Source: Sialis fuliginosa (Eukaryota > Arthropoda > Insecta > Megaloptera > Sialidae). From it: a DNA stretch of 64,000 bases. A model generated the notes under the pieces. That model had not been told where the DNA came from and searched no databases. It saw only the letters and a program-made list of their open reading frames with translations. Location: NCBI GenBank assembly GCA_961205875.1, contig OY540810.1, positions 20,150,001-20,214,000 of the forward strand. Direction: 5' to 3'. A program made the position numbers and the translations under genes. Below, piece after piece: positions 1 to 11,519 of this stretch; positions within the stretch are counted from its first letter, which is position 1, and each line of letters begins with the position of its first letter.

Positions 1-169
1 ATTCTATTTTAATTGATAATAATAATTAAAACAATATATGTATGCTTTTTACATAGATTATTATCTTAAATTATTATACCATTATTTTATATGGTGTTTC
101 TTAAATAATAAAGGATTCGAGTCCTACATTATTCCGAAGTACGTACTACGTGGAATGTTTGGAACCACT
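1..169. other. AT-rich flank, nothing recognised
   Basis: AT-rich sequence before the first tandem repeat unit. No open frame, RNA or repeat relation was seen. Confidence 0.4.
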
Positions 170-911
170 TACAAGTGCATTTTTAAGTTAGAAAAAAAAT
201 AAAAAATATGGTCAAATTCTACTAATTGAGATCTATATTTTGACATAACACATGCCTAGATATCAAAATAAAAAATTCTATGACGCCCTTCCCTATAATT
301 CCAAAATTTAAAATTATATTGTTAACTTTAGTATTTTTCGTTGGTAGTCCCACCAAAGCCTCGTTACCAAATTTTTTTCAGATTTTTTGAACCAGTAGTT
401 ACAGAGTTAGAGGAGTGGGGGACACAATAAAACACTGCTTTTAGCCCCCTACAGGCGCCATTTTTGAGTTAAAAAAAAAATAAAAAATATGGTTATGTTC
501 TACGAATTGAGATGTACATTTTGACATACCACTTGCCTAGATATGAAAATAAATTTTTTTAATTCTCTTACACCCCTCCTTATTATTCCAAAATTTAATA
601 TTATATTGTTGACTTTAGTATTTGTCGTTGGTAATCACACCAAAACCTCGTTAACAAATTTTTTTCAGATTTTTTGAGCCGGTAGTTACAGAGTTAGGGG
701 GGAGGGACAAAATAAAATATTGCTTTTAGCCCCCTACAAGCGCCATTTTTGAGTTAGAAAAAAAAATATGGTCAAATTCTACTAATTAAGATGTACATTT
801 TGACATGCCACACGTCTTGGTATTCAATTTTTTTGTTTTTTTGGATTTGCTTGAAAGCCACCTACAGGCACCATTTTTGATTTAGAAAAAAAATAGAAAA
901 AGGGTCAAATT
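170..911. repeat. ~283-bp tandem repeat, about 2.6 diverged copies
   Basis: The landmark 'ccatttttgagtt' recurs near 177 (as gcatttttaagtt), 458 and 743, giving a period of about 281-285 bp. Each unit holds the same ordered landmarks: 'tatggtcaaattctac', 'acattttgaca', 'ttttcagattttttga' and 'agccccctacaggcgcc'. The last unit is cut short after about 830, and a further 'cacctacaggcaccattttt' piece follows at 850-911. Units differ by scattered substitutions and small gaps, so the array is not recent. Function is unknown; it may be part of a larger transposon. Confidence 0.8.
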
Positions 912-913
912 CC

Positions 914-1400
914 TAAAGCCAGCATTGCTGTTATACATTAACAAATATAAAAATAATAATATAAATAAATAATAAATATAAAAATTTAAACATCAACCAT
1001 TCTTTTTTCCAAAGCTTACTTGACTTTTTAATATTGCACTCGAGTGATTGTTGTAATTTTGGCTGACTGACGCCTCGACTAACAAAGATAGTTTTCCATG
1101 GCATTTGTGATGTTTATTCGATAATTAATAAAATGCGTTGTATTTTTGATAAGAGTTATTTTATTATCGAAAATATGAAAAGCTTTGCGATCACTTTTTA
1201 AAGAAAAATTGTTCTCCGATTTCAAAATTTTCACTCGATGTTTCTTTTTATAATCAGTTTAAAATTAATACGTGTTTAATACTAAACCGATTATAAAATT
1301 TCATAACTGCATCACAATGGGTTCTCAAAATATGAAGTAAAAACTAATTTTAGACAAAATATTTGAGAGTCTGCAGCTCTCTCGCGATGAATTTCCGTAC
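914..1400 (-). repeat. Dispersed repeat family B, inverted copy
   Basis: Read on the minus strand this stretch matches 44140-44620. Shared landmarks include the CTCTCGCGA/TCGCGAGAG segment, 'gagtctgcagctctc', 'gcgttgtatttttgat', 'caaagcttacttgac' and 'attgctgttatacattaac'. A further piece at about 1515-1700 is plus-oriented and resembles 44705-44800 and 50280-50400, so the left region is a rearranged or composite copy. The copy at 44122-44850 has TA-flanked ends, which suggests family B is a mariner-type MITE. Confidence 0.75.
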
Positions 1401-1904
1401 ATGTTTATTTGAAGAACCCATTGTGATAAAGTTTTAAAATTTATAATCTGTTTAATATTAATGAGTATTATCGAATTTCAGTATCGAACAATAATTATTT
1501 AGCACAAGAGTGTAAGGAGTAAACAAAGAACAAAAAATACAAAATTAAATTTGAAAGGCTCGCTTACCACATAATGGGCTAAAAAATTATTGGCTGAAAC
1601 TGAAAATCGGTAATATTCATTGATACTAAAGCGTTTAAAAATGTTATCATAACTTTATCACAATGGGTTTTCTAGACTCTAGATATTAATTAAAACTAAT
1701 AATTTTTGAGATGCTGCAGTTCCCTCAAGAAGAAACACATGTACATTTTATGTTTTTTTTTGCTTAAAATAACATCCTCGATCTAACGTTATTTGTTTTA
1801 TATTTGTTGTATTGTACATCCGTGTATATTCAAATGTCGATGGTAGGTTAGATTATGAAAAGAATATTTTCTTTTACTTTATGTAAACTTTCTTATGCGT
1901 GTTA

Positions 1905-3398
1905 GTATAGGAGCCAGCTGCAAAATCGGTGTAGATTTAACAACCGTCTGCCGTTGTGGTTTTTTTGAAGTACTCACTCACACAAAGCTCGGACGATGAG
2001 TCCGGTCCACCAGCTTGTAGGGATTTAATAGATAGGGCCCACGAAAAATACGCACAAAAAAATCACTTAACAACCGTTTGAATGAGACGGTCGCTTATAG
2101 TAGACCCCAATTAAAGATGTTTTGGATATACGGCAGAAATTTTTGCGTAGGGGTTTAATTACAGGGGCCTCTCAAAATTTCGACCCAAAAAAATAAGATA
2201 ACAACCGGAGCAGACCTGGTGCAAAATGTTTATTTGGACGTATACTTACATAAAAACATAATGGCAGAATTTTTTTTGTAGGGATTTCGGTGCTATAAGG
2301 CCTACAAATGGCCAGAATTGGGCCCCAATCTTAAAAATGCTGTAAAATCTAAAATACCGAATGAAAATTTCTGCCGCGCGGTGTATGCCTTTGTTATGAA
2401 CTATAAAATAGATATATATCCATGGCAGAAGTTTTTATTCATGCAGTTCCCCCTCCCAGCTCCCCCAAAAAGTAAATTTGGATTAGTAATAAAATGCACT
2501 AAAAAAATCATAACAAATAGGCCTATAGAGGCTTATAAACTTATAAAATGATAATATATTATTGTATTTAATGTTAGATACCCCCCCATGCCCCCCCTCA
2601 CCACCAAGGGAAAATTTGGGTTAGTAATAAAATTCGCTAAAAAATCATTACAATTAGGTCTATAATGGCTTATGAACTTTTAAAATGATAATATATTATT
2701 GTATGAGGGGGGGAACGGGGGTTGTCTAACATTAAATACAATAATATATTATCATTTTATAAGTTTATAAGCCTCTATAGGCCTATTTGTTATGATTTTT
2801 TTAGTGCATTTTATTACTAATCCAAATTTACCTTTTGGGGGAGCTGGGAGGGGGAACTGCATGAATAAAAACTTCTGCCATGGATATATATCTATTTTAT
2901 AGTTCATAACAAAGGCATACACCGCGCGGCAGAAATTTTCATTCGGTATTTTAGATTTTACAGCATTTTTAAGATTGGGGCCCAATTCTGGCCATTTGTA
3001 GGCCTTATAGCACCGAAATCCCTACAAAAAAAATTCTGCCATTATGTTTTTATGTAAGTATACGTCCAAATAAACATTTTGCACCAGGTCTGCTCCGGTT
3101 GTTATCTTATTTTTTTGGGTCGAAATTTTGAGAGGCCCCTGTAATTAAACCCCTACGCAAAAATTTCTGCCGTATATCCAAAACATCTTTAATTGGGGTC
3201 TACTATAAGCGACCGTCTCATTCAAACGGTTGTTAAGTGATTTTTTTGTGCGTATTTTTCGTGGGCCCTATCTATTAAATCCCTACAAGCTGGTGGACCG
3301 GACTCATCGCACGAGCTTTGTCTGAGTGAGTACTTCAAAAAAACCACAACGGCAGACGGTTGTTAAATCTACACCGATTTTGCAGCTGGCTCCTATAC
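1905..3398. mobile_element. Large foldback (palindromic) transposon, TA target site
   Basis: The left arm (1905-2600) and right arm (about 2706-3398) are near-perfect reverse complements of roughly 695 bp. They begin and end with GTATAGGAGCC / GGCTCCTATAC and are flanked by TA on both sides (1903-1904 and 3399-3400). The ~105-bp loop is itself a diverged duplicate of arm sequence 2464-2565. Only a few differences between arms were seen, for example at 2471 versus its partner and near 1993/3311, so the element is young or its arms have been homogenised. The inner arms carry C-rich and G-rich runs (2581-2600, 2706-2720). A 77-codon open frame appears once per arm (2318-2551 plus, 2752-2985 minus) because the arms are mirror images. 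It resembles no family I know and is probably not a gene. Confidence 0.9.
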
Positions 3399-3400
3399 TA

Positions 3401-4725
3401 TGTAGATTATAATTTTGAATTAAATTTGAAAAAATGCATTCTCATTTTTCACTTTCAGAGGTATGAGCATGGGGACAAAATTATTCTACGATTTTTTAAG
3501 ATACAACGTAGACAACTAAAGACAATCTTACAAACATCTAGAATATCAAACACATATATGTACTCGTACCTACAAATGTCATACATGATTTTCCCAAGCA
3601 AAAACTCTCTCTGGCAGTTGTTTCGTGTCAAAATCCTTCTACCCCATCCTCCATATTTCATCTGCATAAAATATTTATGGAAGAAAAATATTGATGTCAT
3701 ATTTATTATTCATATACATTCTCAGTCATACGGGATCTACCACGGATTCAATTCAATTTTCTATATTTTTTCCATTTTTTACAGCTCAAATTCAATTTAT
3801 AACACATATTTTACCAAACGCAGCACGAATGCAGAAGCAACTAGATTCTTCGCATTCTGTATGTGTATTCATCAACCTTGGCTTAGGAATCATCGACCAA
3901 TAGAAGGCGGTATCAAAGCAAAGCAGTCTTGATATAATGGATTATTTAATCTGAGCACTGCGGGATTGTGGTTTGGCTGCAAATTTAATTGGAACAAATT
4001 GAAATAGCAATGATATGTATTACATATGTATAAATGCTTATACATTGTTCATAGAAAATTTTGAAAGCTAACCTAGCATTTATACAGGATGTTCAAAATA
4101 AAACCTTATGATTTTTATTTTCTGTTTACAGAAAAACTTTACAGACAAAAGTTTGATGGGGGTAATATCGTGATTCTTTTTATTTGTGGATATTTTTCTA
4201 TGGTGCCTTTATTTTGGCATTGAGAAAATCTATGTGAAAAATGATAGGAAACTTCTGTCATTACACTATTAATGGGCACTTCCTTTATAATTATATCAAT
4301 GTTATCCACTCTGAGACAATTTTCTCGCTTTGCTAATTAATATGCAGGAAGTGAAATATGAATATGATTTATAATATGAACCCACCTGTTTGCCTACGAA
4401 AACTAATTATAATAATAGTAATATCTAGTTTCAAAATACATCTACACCTGTATATTATACGGATTGTAAATTACAGAAATGACCGTTTAATATCGTATTA
4501 CTAATCACAGTTTACTGTATCCAGATATCTGGAGAATGTAATTTCTATCATTTTAGTATTGGCATTTGATGTGGTTAACATATACAGGCTGTCCCAGCTT
4601 CATTGGACTAGGCAATTATTTTATTTTATTTTTTTGTCCTGGGTTTAATTGCTTCACTAACAGAACTAACAGCATTTTTTTGTTTTGTTTTATTAATTAA
4701 AGCCGGCATCAAATCATATACGTAA
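3401..4725. other. No gene recognised; possible isolated transposon ends
   Basis: AT-rich. An open frame of 190 codons at 3360-3932 begins inside the foldback element and shows no domain or splice context. TATACAGG motifs at about 4083 and 4583, typical of mariner-type MITE ends, have no convincing inverted partner here. Confidence 0.4.
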
Positions 4726-4729
4726 AAAA

Positions 4730-4945
4730 ACAGTGTCACGAATACATACATATATATTTATATAGATTAGTTTTAAACATTTGTACAAAAATAATCTATA
4801 AAGTTTTCACGTAACATGCGTCGTTATTAAAAGACCTAACTAATAAACTAAGTTTCATTAAAATCGGTTTAGTGATTCATAATTTATGCATGTGATGAGG
4901 ATTCAGAAGACAGACAGACACAAAACGAAAAGTGTTTGTTTTGTA
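4730..4945 (-). repeat. Dispersed repeat family E fragment
   Basis: On the minus strand this matches 61840-61990: a CTGTCTGTCT run, then a 'ctgaatcc...catgcataa' stretch, then 'aatcactaaaccgattttaatgaaac'-like sequence. The pattern of a CTGTC run followed by 'aaccgat...tgaaac' is common in insect interspersed repeats. There is no coding content. Confidence 0.6.
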
Positions 4946-6535
4946 CTGAAACGAAAAGACCAAATGAAAATTATGAAATTGGAGACATAGCTTCAAGGAT
5001 ACAATTGATTATTGTTCTAATATAAGATAGAGAGAACGAGTTCTTTTTATTATAATATGAGCAAAATTGTATTAACTGATATGTAGTGAACTACTAAAAT
5101 TCATATTCTGTGCTGTTATTTTTGGTAAATATAAAGAATATTGATTAAAGTGCACATTAAATAAATCATTTCTTTATAATTTTTGAAATTTATTGAGGAA
5201 AACACTAGTGGGGTCTTGCCCCGTAGATGCACGACATGGGGAAAGTGCAGAACTTCAGGTAGGGTAAGTGCATAATGGTGGATTCAATACGTAACTTGTA
5301 TGTAATGAGTGTGTGGCATATACCTATAACAAAGGTTACAAGAAATGACAATACGAATGTGAACGATGTCAAGATTCTGATTAATATATGCAAAAATGTC
5401 AATCAAAACCTTTCAACTTTACTTCTTACTTGTACATTAATATTTTCCTAATAATAAATACTATTTAATATTTTAGACCTTTTTATATTGTGGTTTTTTT
5501 CCACTAAACCCCTTTTTATATTTCAAAATAAAATTCATTGATTGTTTAAAAAGTACTACTCCAAAACTAAACAACATATTTTAATGCGGTAAAAAGCATA
5601 AAAATCCTCAATTCAAAGTAGCAAAAGTTACAGACATTCTAAGTGATTTATTTGTTAAAATGAATGTCTAAAAGGTTTTCACAGCTAAACTATTGTTTCT
5701 ATAAAAAATGCTGATTTTATAAGAAATTTAATTCTCTACAAAAATAGTCTGGAGAAGTATAAGTGTAAATGCAATGAGTTGAAACATATAAGTGTTTTAA
5801 ATATTTGTTTTTATAAAAATCAGCATTTTAACGTCAATATTCTATATGTATAAATATCAATTAAATAGCAATATATAACCCTACTACTGAGCTATCGGAA
5901 AAAGAATGACCCAGCTGGCATTATTAAAAAATAATTTTATTCTCTAGAAAATGACGTCCTTAAATTTTTTCTGTTATCATGAATCAGTAATACCAACTTT
6001 GGTAGTAAAAAATTATTTTTCAATGTTATTTAAATGGGAAACGGGACCCTCTTTTGTTTGTAGCACCTCTTAAAATTGAACTATAGGGTAAACCTTCGGT
6101 AAGGATTTATTTTAGGACAAAAACTAACTTATTTCATAATGAGAGTGAAGAAAAAAAATTGTACCTTATCCATTAACCAACGTTCGTTTAAATCTAGGCC
6201 CAAAATTTTGTTACTTCCATTTTCCAAGAAATAACATATAACAATAATGGACATTGGCATTTCTGGATGCCCATAAAATCAAAAGATAATTACATACTAA
6301 ACTCGTCGAATGAAGTCGAAAAAGGTACACGGGTACCTATCCATTAACACAGGGGTTAAAGTAATTTCTTTCCTTTTTGATTTGACATGAACAGTGATGC
6401 TGTGCATTACCGATGAGGACTATTTTTTATAACCTTGACCCGGTTTATATCCTTCACACAAATCCTCCATGTGATACAAGAGGAAAAAGAAACTTTACCT
6501 CAACTTCCCAACATAATGGATTATTTCTTGTAGAT
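4946..6535. other. No feature recognised
   Basis: AT-rich intergenic or intronic sequence. A 65-codon hydrophobic frame at 5205-5402 (minus) has no start context, domain or splice support and is not called as a gene. Confidence 0.4.
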
Positions 6536-6539
6536 TAGT

Positions 6540-6670
6540 TTGCAAACCGCGGTACTATCGTATCGCTCACAACACGACGTGCGTGCGAGCACGCGCGTGC
6601 TCGGAGACGAGATGTGACACTGTCGTGGATCTGTCGACCTGTTAATGAATTTCAGTCTCGCTCAGAGCTA
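6540..6670. promoter_or_regulatory. CpG-rich island with an 18-bp perfect palindrome
   Basis: An abrupt rise in CG dinucleotides in otherwise AT-rich DNA. It contains the perfect palindrome CGAGCACGCGCGTGCTCG at 6586-6603 and a partial repeat of the 'acgtgcgtgcgagc' theme. No convincing open frame or splice sites were found. A promoter, a 5' untranslated exon or a transposon end are all possible. Confidence 0.35.
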
Positions 6671-6739
6671 AATAGCTCCTTTACATTAACCCCCTAAGAT
6701 TTAGTTAAATGAATGTCCGAAACGAAATTGGCTTAAGTT

Positions 6740-7119
6740 CAAACGAGACAAGAGGGTTTCAATTTTATTTCGAAATTTTTTTATTTTTACATAAGAAAAA
6801 TATTGTTTAGAAAAAAAAAATGTAGATAATATTTTTCTCTATAAATTTCAAAATATTTTTCTAGTACTTAAGTGCATTCCGTTTCAAAAGAAATTCGAAA
6901 TATTCAAAAATAGACCAGAGTACACATCCGTTCCCGGTTGTAAGATCGTTTTCGAAATATAAGGTTTTCTTCTCAGACGAAAATAAATTCTATATAATTA
7001 TAACACATTTTATGATTTGTGTTTTTTGAGTTACAACGTCTACAGACCGACAGATAAAATGGATATTTCCATGAAAATCTCGAATTTGAAAAAATATCTA
7101 CTTAATAATACTTATTGTT
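6740..7119 (-). repeat. Dispersed repeat family A, minus copy
   Basis: Reverse complement of the 12496-13000 and 31850-32560 sequences. Shared landmarks are 'gatattttttcaaattcgagatttt', a stretch ending at 'gtctgtagacgttgtaac', 'cgttcccggttgtaagatcg' and 'gtttcaaaagaaattcgaa'. Three copies in one window define the family. No transposase is visible, so it is probably non-autonomous. Confidence 0.75.
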
Positions 7120-8112
7120 AGTTAATACCAGGGATTTTTTTAAATGGCCTCGGAACTTACTTCTTATCAAGCTTTTTATTAAAGAAAATTATATTCAAAT
7201 ATCATTTACTTAAAGCATCCGTGTTTCATTACAAAAAAAAAAACGATTAATACTATATGTATTTCATACAAATGGCCGTATAAAAAAAGTACAAACAGTT
7301 TTTTTTTAACTTGGTGAGTTTAAAATTACTAGCAATTATTTAATGTACATAAAGTACCTATGTCTGATCAGTTACTTGAGTTTTGTATAGTATAGCTTCA
7401 ATTATTATTAAGTAAGTTTTTATAAACTCTATTTTTCCAGCATTTATTAATAAACTTTTATACACTCCAGTTATGTTTTATAGTTAAACTTTTACTTTAA
7501 AATTGTTTGTTCATCTTTTCAAGAATATAATAAACAATTCTAATATTGGAATATTGTAAAAAAAACTATTAATGTCACAAAAATTATTAGTTGTTAATAA
7601 AATATAAAGCTTTATAAACATTCCCTATATCACATAAAATTATATACATTAAAATACATAAATACTTAATGAGAACAAAACGTCATAACATAACGTATAT
7701 AGAGCAAAGGAATAACCTATATTTCATTATTTTACAAAAGAGATCTAGAGGGCTATAAAATTATTGTACTTTTGTATCTGTGCCATTTTTTATGTCGTGG
7801 ATGGCCATGATATATCATCACTTGGAGAATTAACACATTTATACCCGCTGTCCCACTCAAGTACATTTTGATTTATATATCATATAAAATAGATTTTCTT
7901 TAGAAAATACGGAAGTACACTTATTTCTTCGAATTTTGGTAAGTAGAGCGATTGTCAAAATAACTTTTTTATGGTTATATTTGAAATTGTATTTGATGAA
8001 TGTATATAGTTACAGTTTATTTACATATCACGATAAAACATGCATGTTAAATGATAAGTTTATTGTACCTACATAGCATATAAAAATATATATAATATAA
8101 TATATAATAAAA
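7120..8112. other. No feature recognised
   Basis: AT-rich sequence with homopolymer runs; no open frame of interest on either strand. Confidence 0.4.
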
Positions 8113-8116
8113 TATA

Positions 8117-8912
8117 TGGCTGATTCTCAAAAAAAATCTAAATTGTTACCTTTCTGATTTCTATAAAACGAGATCGAAAATTAAAGTTCAGGAGAATCTC
8201 TTATGAAACTACATCACTAGGTGTACCAAATTGTAAATTAATTTTATTTCAGTTATTATAAATTGTAAAAATATATTAAAATTTATACCTCAAAAATCAT
8301 TCCCTCACTGTGTCCCAACAACCAAATTTAAATACATTTCTAATTTGTTTCGAAAAGTTTTCTAGAATGTGTTGTTTAATAACTTATTATTTATTCATTT
8401 ATAACAATATTCTCTATTTAAAAATGTACAACAGTAAGTAAAACACAAACAGAAAAAAACAGAAAATAAATTTACAAGTATGTCCTTAAAAAACGAATCA
8501 TTCCCTCACAATTTCTGTAAGAGTGAAATTAGACCGTAATTGTAAATCTATCTGAACGCAGTGTTATTGTTTTTATAATGTGGCAATACTGACATTAAAA
8601 AATAAATATGGCGAAAGGGCTGAGTGTTGAAGTGTATTGTTGAAATTGTTTTAAAGTATTATTATCCAAATTTACATTTTCGCTCGTCATTCCCTCACAA
8701 AGTGATCATTCCCTCACTAATACACTAAGCTATCATATCCTCACTTTTGAATTTTTGTTTTAACCCCCTTTAAAGTAAAAAATATTGGGGACCACTATAA
8801 CCCTTCAGAAAATTACCCTATGTTTTATTATATTTACGAAAGAAATTGTACATTATTAAAAAAAAACATAATATAACAAAATCATTTTTCTACTTTTTTT
8901 GAGAATCAGCCA
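8117..8912. mobile_element. Non-autonomous TIR transposon, 796 bp
   Basis: The ends are inverted repeats, TGGCTGATTCTCAAAAAAA at the left and TTTTTTTGAGAATCAGCCA at the right. They are flanked by TATA at 8113-8116 and 8913-8916, consistent with a TA or TATA target duplication. The interior has no transposase frame. It carries the 12-mer TCATTCCCTCAC four times exactly (8297, 8498, 8687, 8706) and once in decayed form (8733). Superfamily is unknown to me. Confidence 0.8.
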
Positions 8913-10320
8913 TATATAAATATTTTCTTTACATACGTATTTGTGGCCTCAAATGATGAATAATTACTTTGAATTGTTTTTAAAATCTTCAATATAATAT
9001 AATCCATTATTACTTCTTCATATATGTAATATTACTACTACATTATTACAATGAATTGAAGTAGCAATAATCATTAGAAAATATTTAATACTGTATTTTT
9101 ATGGTAAAACAAAGAATTTCATTTTTCGGTTATTTTTAGAGCAGTGATAATACATTTATAATAATTAAAAGCTTCTATCATTTCCGTTGTGTCCAAATCC
9201 ATAAAAAGAAAAAAAATATTATAAATTATATGATGATACTGATAAATATTTTAAAAACTGTTTGAATTTGCCAAATGCGGTAACAACTAAATTGGCGAAT
9301 ATTTTATTAGCTTGATATTATCAAATAATTACATTTCCAAAAATTTATTTTTATATGTTCGAAATTTTGCAAACAAATGCAATGGCAGTTGGCACCTAAC
9401 TTCCCACCGCCCTCATTCAACAGTGATCTGGAATAATAAAATAATAAATATAATTAAAAAAATAATAATAATATAATAATAATTTGTTCAGCTAAAAATT
9501 TTGCCCATTCCTGGTGTACACCAATCACCATTGCTTTCAGATCGACGATTTCTACATAGTTATTCATAAATTCCTATCAAATCACTATCATTTAAATTTA
9601 ATACATTCAGTTTGGTTTTTAAAAATTCTATATAATACCGAACATTAAGCATGTATTTGAAGATAGCTAATATTTTTTTTCAAACAAAATCCTTATTACT
9701 TCACCAACCCAAAATAAGTCTGGAGCAAAGCAACACAAGTACAATATGTACATACATATGACATACTTAAATGGTACGTTTGTAGGATTTTCCAGTTGCA
9801 CGATTAAAAACAATAAAATAACAAAGGCGGTTGTGAATATTGTATTTTGTTTATGCTCGTTTTGATATGAAAATCGTTTAGCAAAACAAATTTGTGTAGC
9901 TCGAGGCCGATATGAGCTTTGTGCATATGACAGGGGGTAAATGAATAAATACAAACAAATATATCATATATACATGTATCATGAAGGCGTCGGGATTTAG
10001 GAACCAGCAAAAACTAAACGCAAGTCTTTAATGGCACTTAATAAGTAATGGGAAACGGATATTATATGATTTGTGAACATAGAAACTTGCGGAGTAGAAT
10101 ATTTTAATGTTATGTTCTTTTGAATATCGTTTTGTAGAATGTATATAGGGTGAACGGAAAGTACAAAATATAATAATATAATTATTTGTTTCTGGGTACA
10201 GATATTGATTTTTTTTCAATGTGTGTAATTATAATTATCAGTATGAATTCGTGCACAAGTAACTTTACTTATTCAGCAATTACAGGATTTCCCCGACCGT
10301 CTTAATCAATGCGAGTAACC
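8913..10320. other. No gene recognised
   Basis: AT-rich with simple (ATA)n-like stretches around 9430-9480. The segment 'ataataccgaacattaa' at about 9635 resembles the right end of the TTA-target MITEs at 24917 and 27459, but its left partner is not clear. Minus-strand frames at 9667-10219 look like chance. Confidence 0.4.
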
Positions 10321-10572
10321 ATCTTTTTTCACAGTTTTGATTATACATATATTATATTCAGTAATCTGGTTACTTTTGTTTTATTGTGTGAACCCTTTTG
10401 GTTTTATTTTAATTATTAAGTAATAAAATAAAGTATATGTAAAAAAATCTTTTTTCACAGTTTTGATTATACATATATTATATTCAGTAATCTGGTTACT
10501 TTTGTTTTATTGTGTGAACCCTTTTGGTTTTATTTTAATTATTAAGTAATAAAATAAAGTATATGTAAAAAA
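10321..10572. repeat. Perfect 126-bp tandem duplication
   Basis: Unit 10321-10446 is repeated as 10447-10572 with no difference that I can find. Sequence on either side differs, so this is a recent local duplication. The unit is AT-rich and has no coding content. Confidence 0.95.
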
Positions 10573-10654
10573 ATTCTTTTTGAAAACAAGCTTTGATTAT
10601 TTGGGTGTATCTTCTAAAACGAAAAAAAATAGTATAATTAAATTAATTAAAAAA

Positions 10655-11330
10655 TAGTGGCGCACGAGACGTTCATACAGGCTAAATTAAATAAAAGCTC
10701 GTTAAGCCCTTTCATTTGATAGCCATGTCAAGGGGGTTAAGAAGAAAAATGTAATGCGCGATCTTGGGGCGTTCGCCATATTAGATTTAGAAAATGATTT
10801 TACTATTTTGCATTGTCACCGGACTTATATACGTGTGCGAAAATTCAAAGCTCTAGCTTGATAACCCGGGGGAAAAATGATTATATATAAGCATATATGC
10901 TACGATCCTGAAATTGGTATGATCCGAGCATATCTTATAATGCATTATCTTTAACAATTTATTATCCATTACTAAAAAAATAAGCAATGCAAAATGACGT
11001 ATAAATATTAAGAAACCTTAGATACAATTTAATCAATTTAAAAAAAATTCCAAATGCGAATTAAGTAATATTTTAGGCTCCAATTGTAAAAATAACAAAT
11101 TCACATAAATTATTTAGAAACCTTGTAGGTATATAATTTAATAAAATTAAAAAAATAGTCCAGATGATATTTTGGGCCCGTATGTTAAATTAACAAATTG
11201 TTGTTACAGATAAAGGGTTATAACTGGTCTCATTCGATCCGGCGAGAAAATTACTATGGGGTTGTATAGATTTTAGGGGGAAAAACTACCTTCTATCTCG
11301 CATAGCAGCTGAGATATTTAAGATTCTCTA
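10655..11330 (+). repeat. Dispersed repeat family C
   Basis: It begins 'agtggcgcac'. The part from 10970 to 11330 matches 15600-15900 in inverse orientation (landmarks 'ggtctcattcgatcc', 'gggcccgtatgttaaatt', 'tagtccagatg', 'aaaccttgtag'). The part 11213-11330 also matches 40608-40720 directly ('gggttgttattggtctcattcg', 'atatttaagatt'). Units inside look internally duplicated ('ttaatcaattt...ccaaatgcg' and 'ttaataaaatt...tccagatga'). Confidence 0.65.
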
Positions 11331-11354
11331 TAATGAATATGAACAAATTCAAAC

Positions 11355-11443
11355 TTTCGCCCTCTGTTTACTAAAACATTATAGAAATCTAAAACATTAT
11401 TAAATTACTACAAGTATAATTTCTTTGTAAGCAGAGGGCGAAA
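11355..11443. repeat. Short inverted repeat, TTTCGCCCTCTG arms
   Basis: TTTCGCCCTCTGTTTAC (11355-11371) is mirrored by GTAAGCAGAGGGCGAAA (11427-11443) with a 55-bp spacer. It may be a tiny MITE or a transcribed hairpin. A separate perfect 22-bp palindrome, TTCGATAATTATAATTATCGAA shortened at either end, lies at 11478-11499. Confidence 0.75.
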
Positions 11444-11519
11444 TATATATTTTTTTTACCATTTATTCATAATAATCTTCGATAATTATAATTATCGAAA
11501 ATTATCATTATAATTTCGC

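Noticed and set aside
1985..2015. Hammerhead ribozyme at 'gctcggacgatgagtccggtcc'
   Set aside because: The CUGAUGA box is not intact (CGATGAG) and there is no GAAA box at a suitable distance; the hairpin GGAC...GTCC explains the look.
2318..2985. Two 77-codon frames with almost the same protein on opposite strands
   Set aside because: They are mirror images produced by the palindromic element at 1905-3398; no domain, and the frames are short for its length.
3360..3932. 190-codon plus frame
   Set aside because: It starts inside the foldback element, is rich in Tyr/Phe/Ile/Ser as AT-rich DNA dictates, overlaps an opposite-strand frame and has no recognisable domain or splice context.
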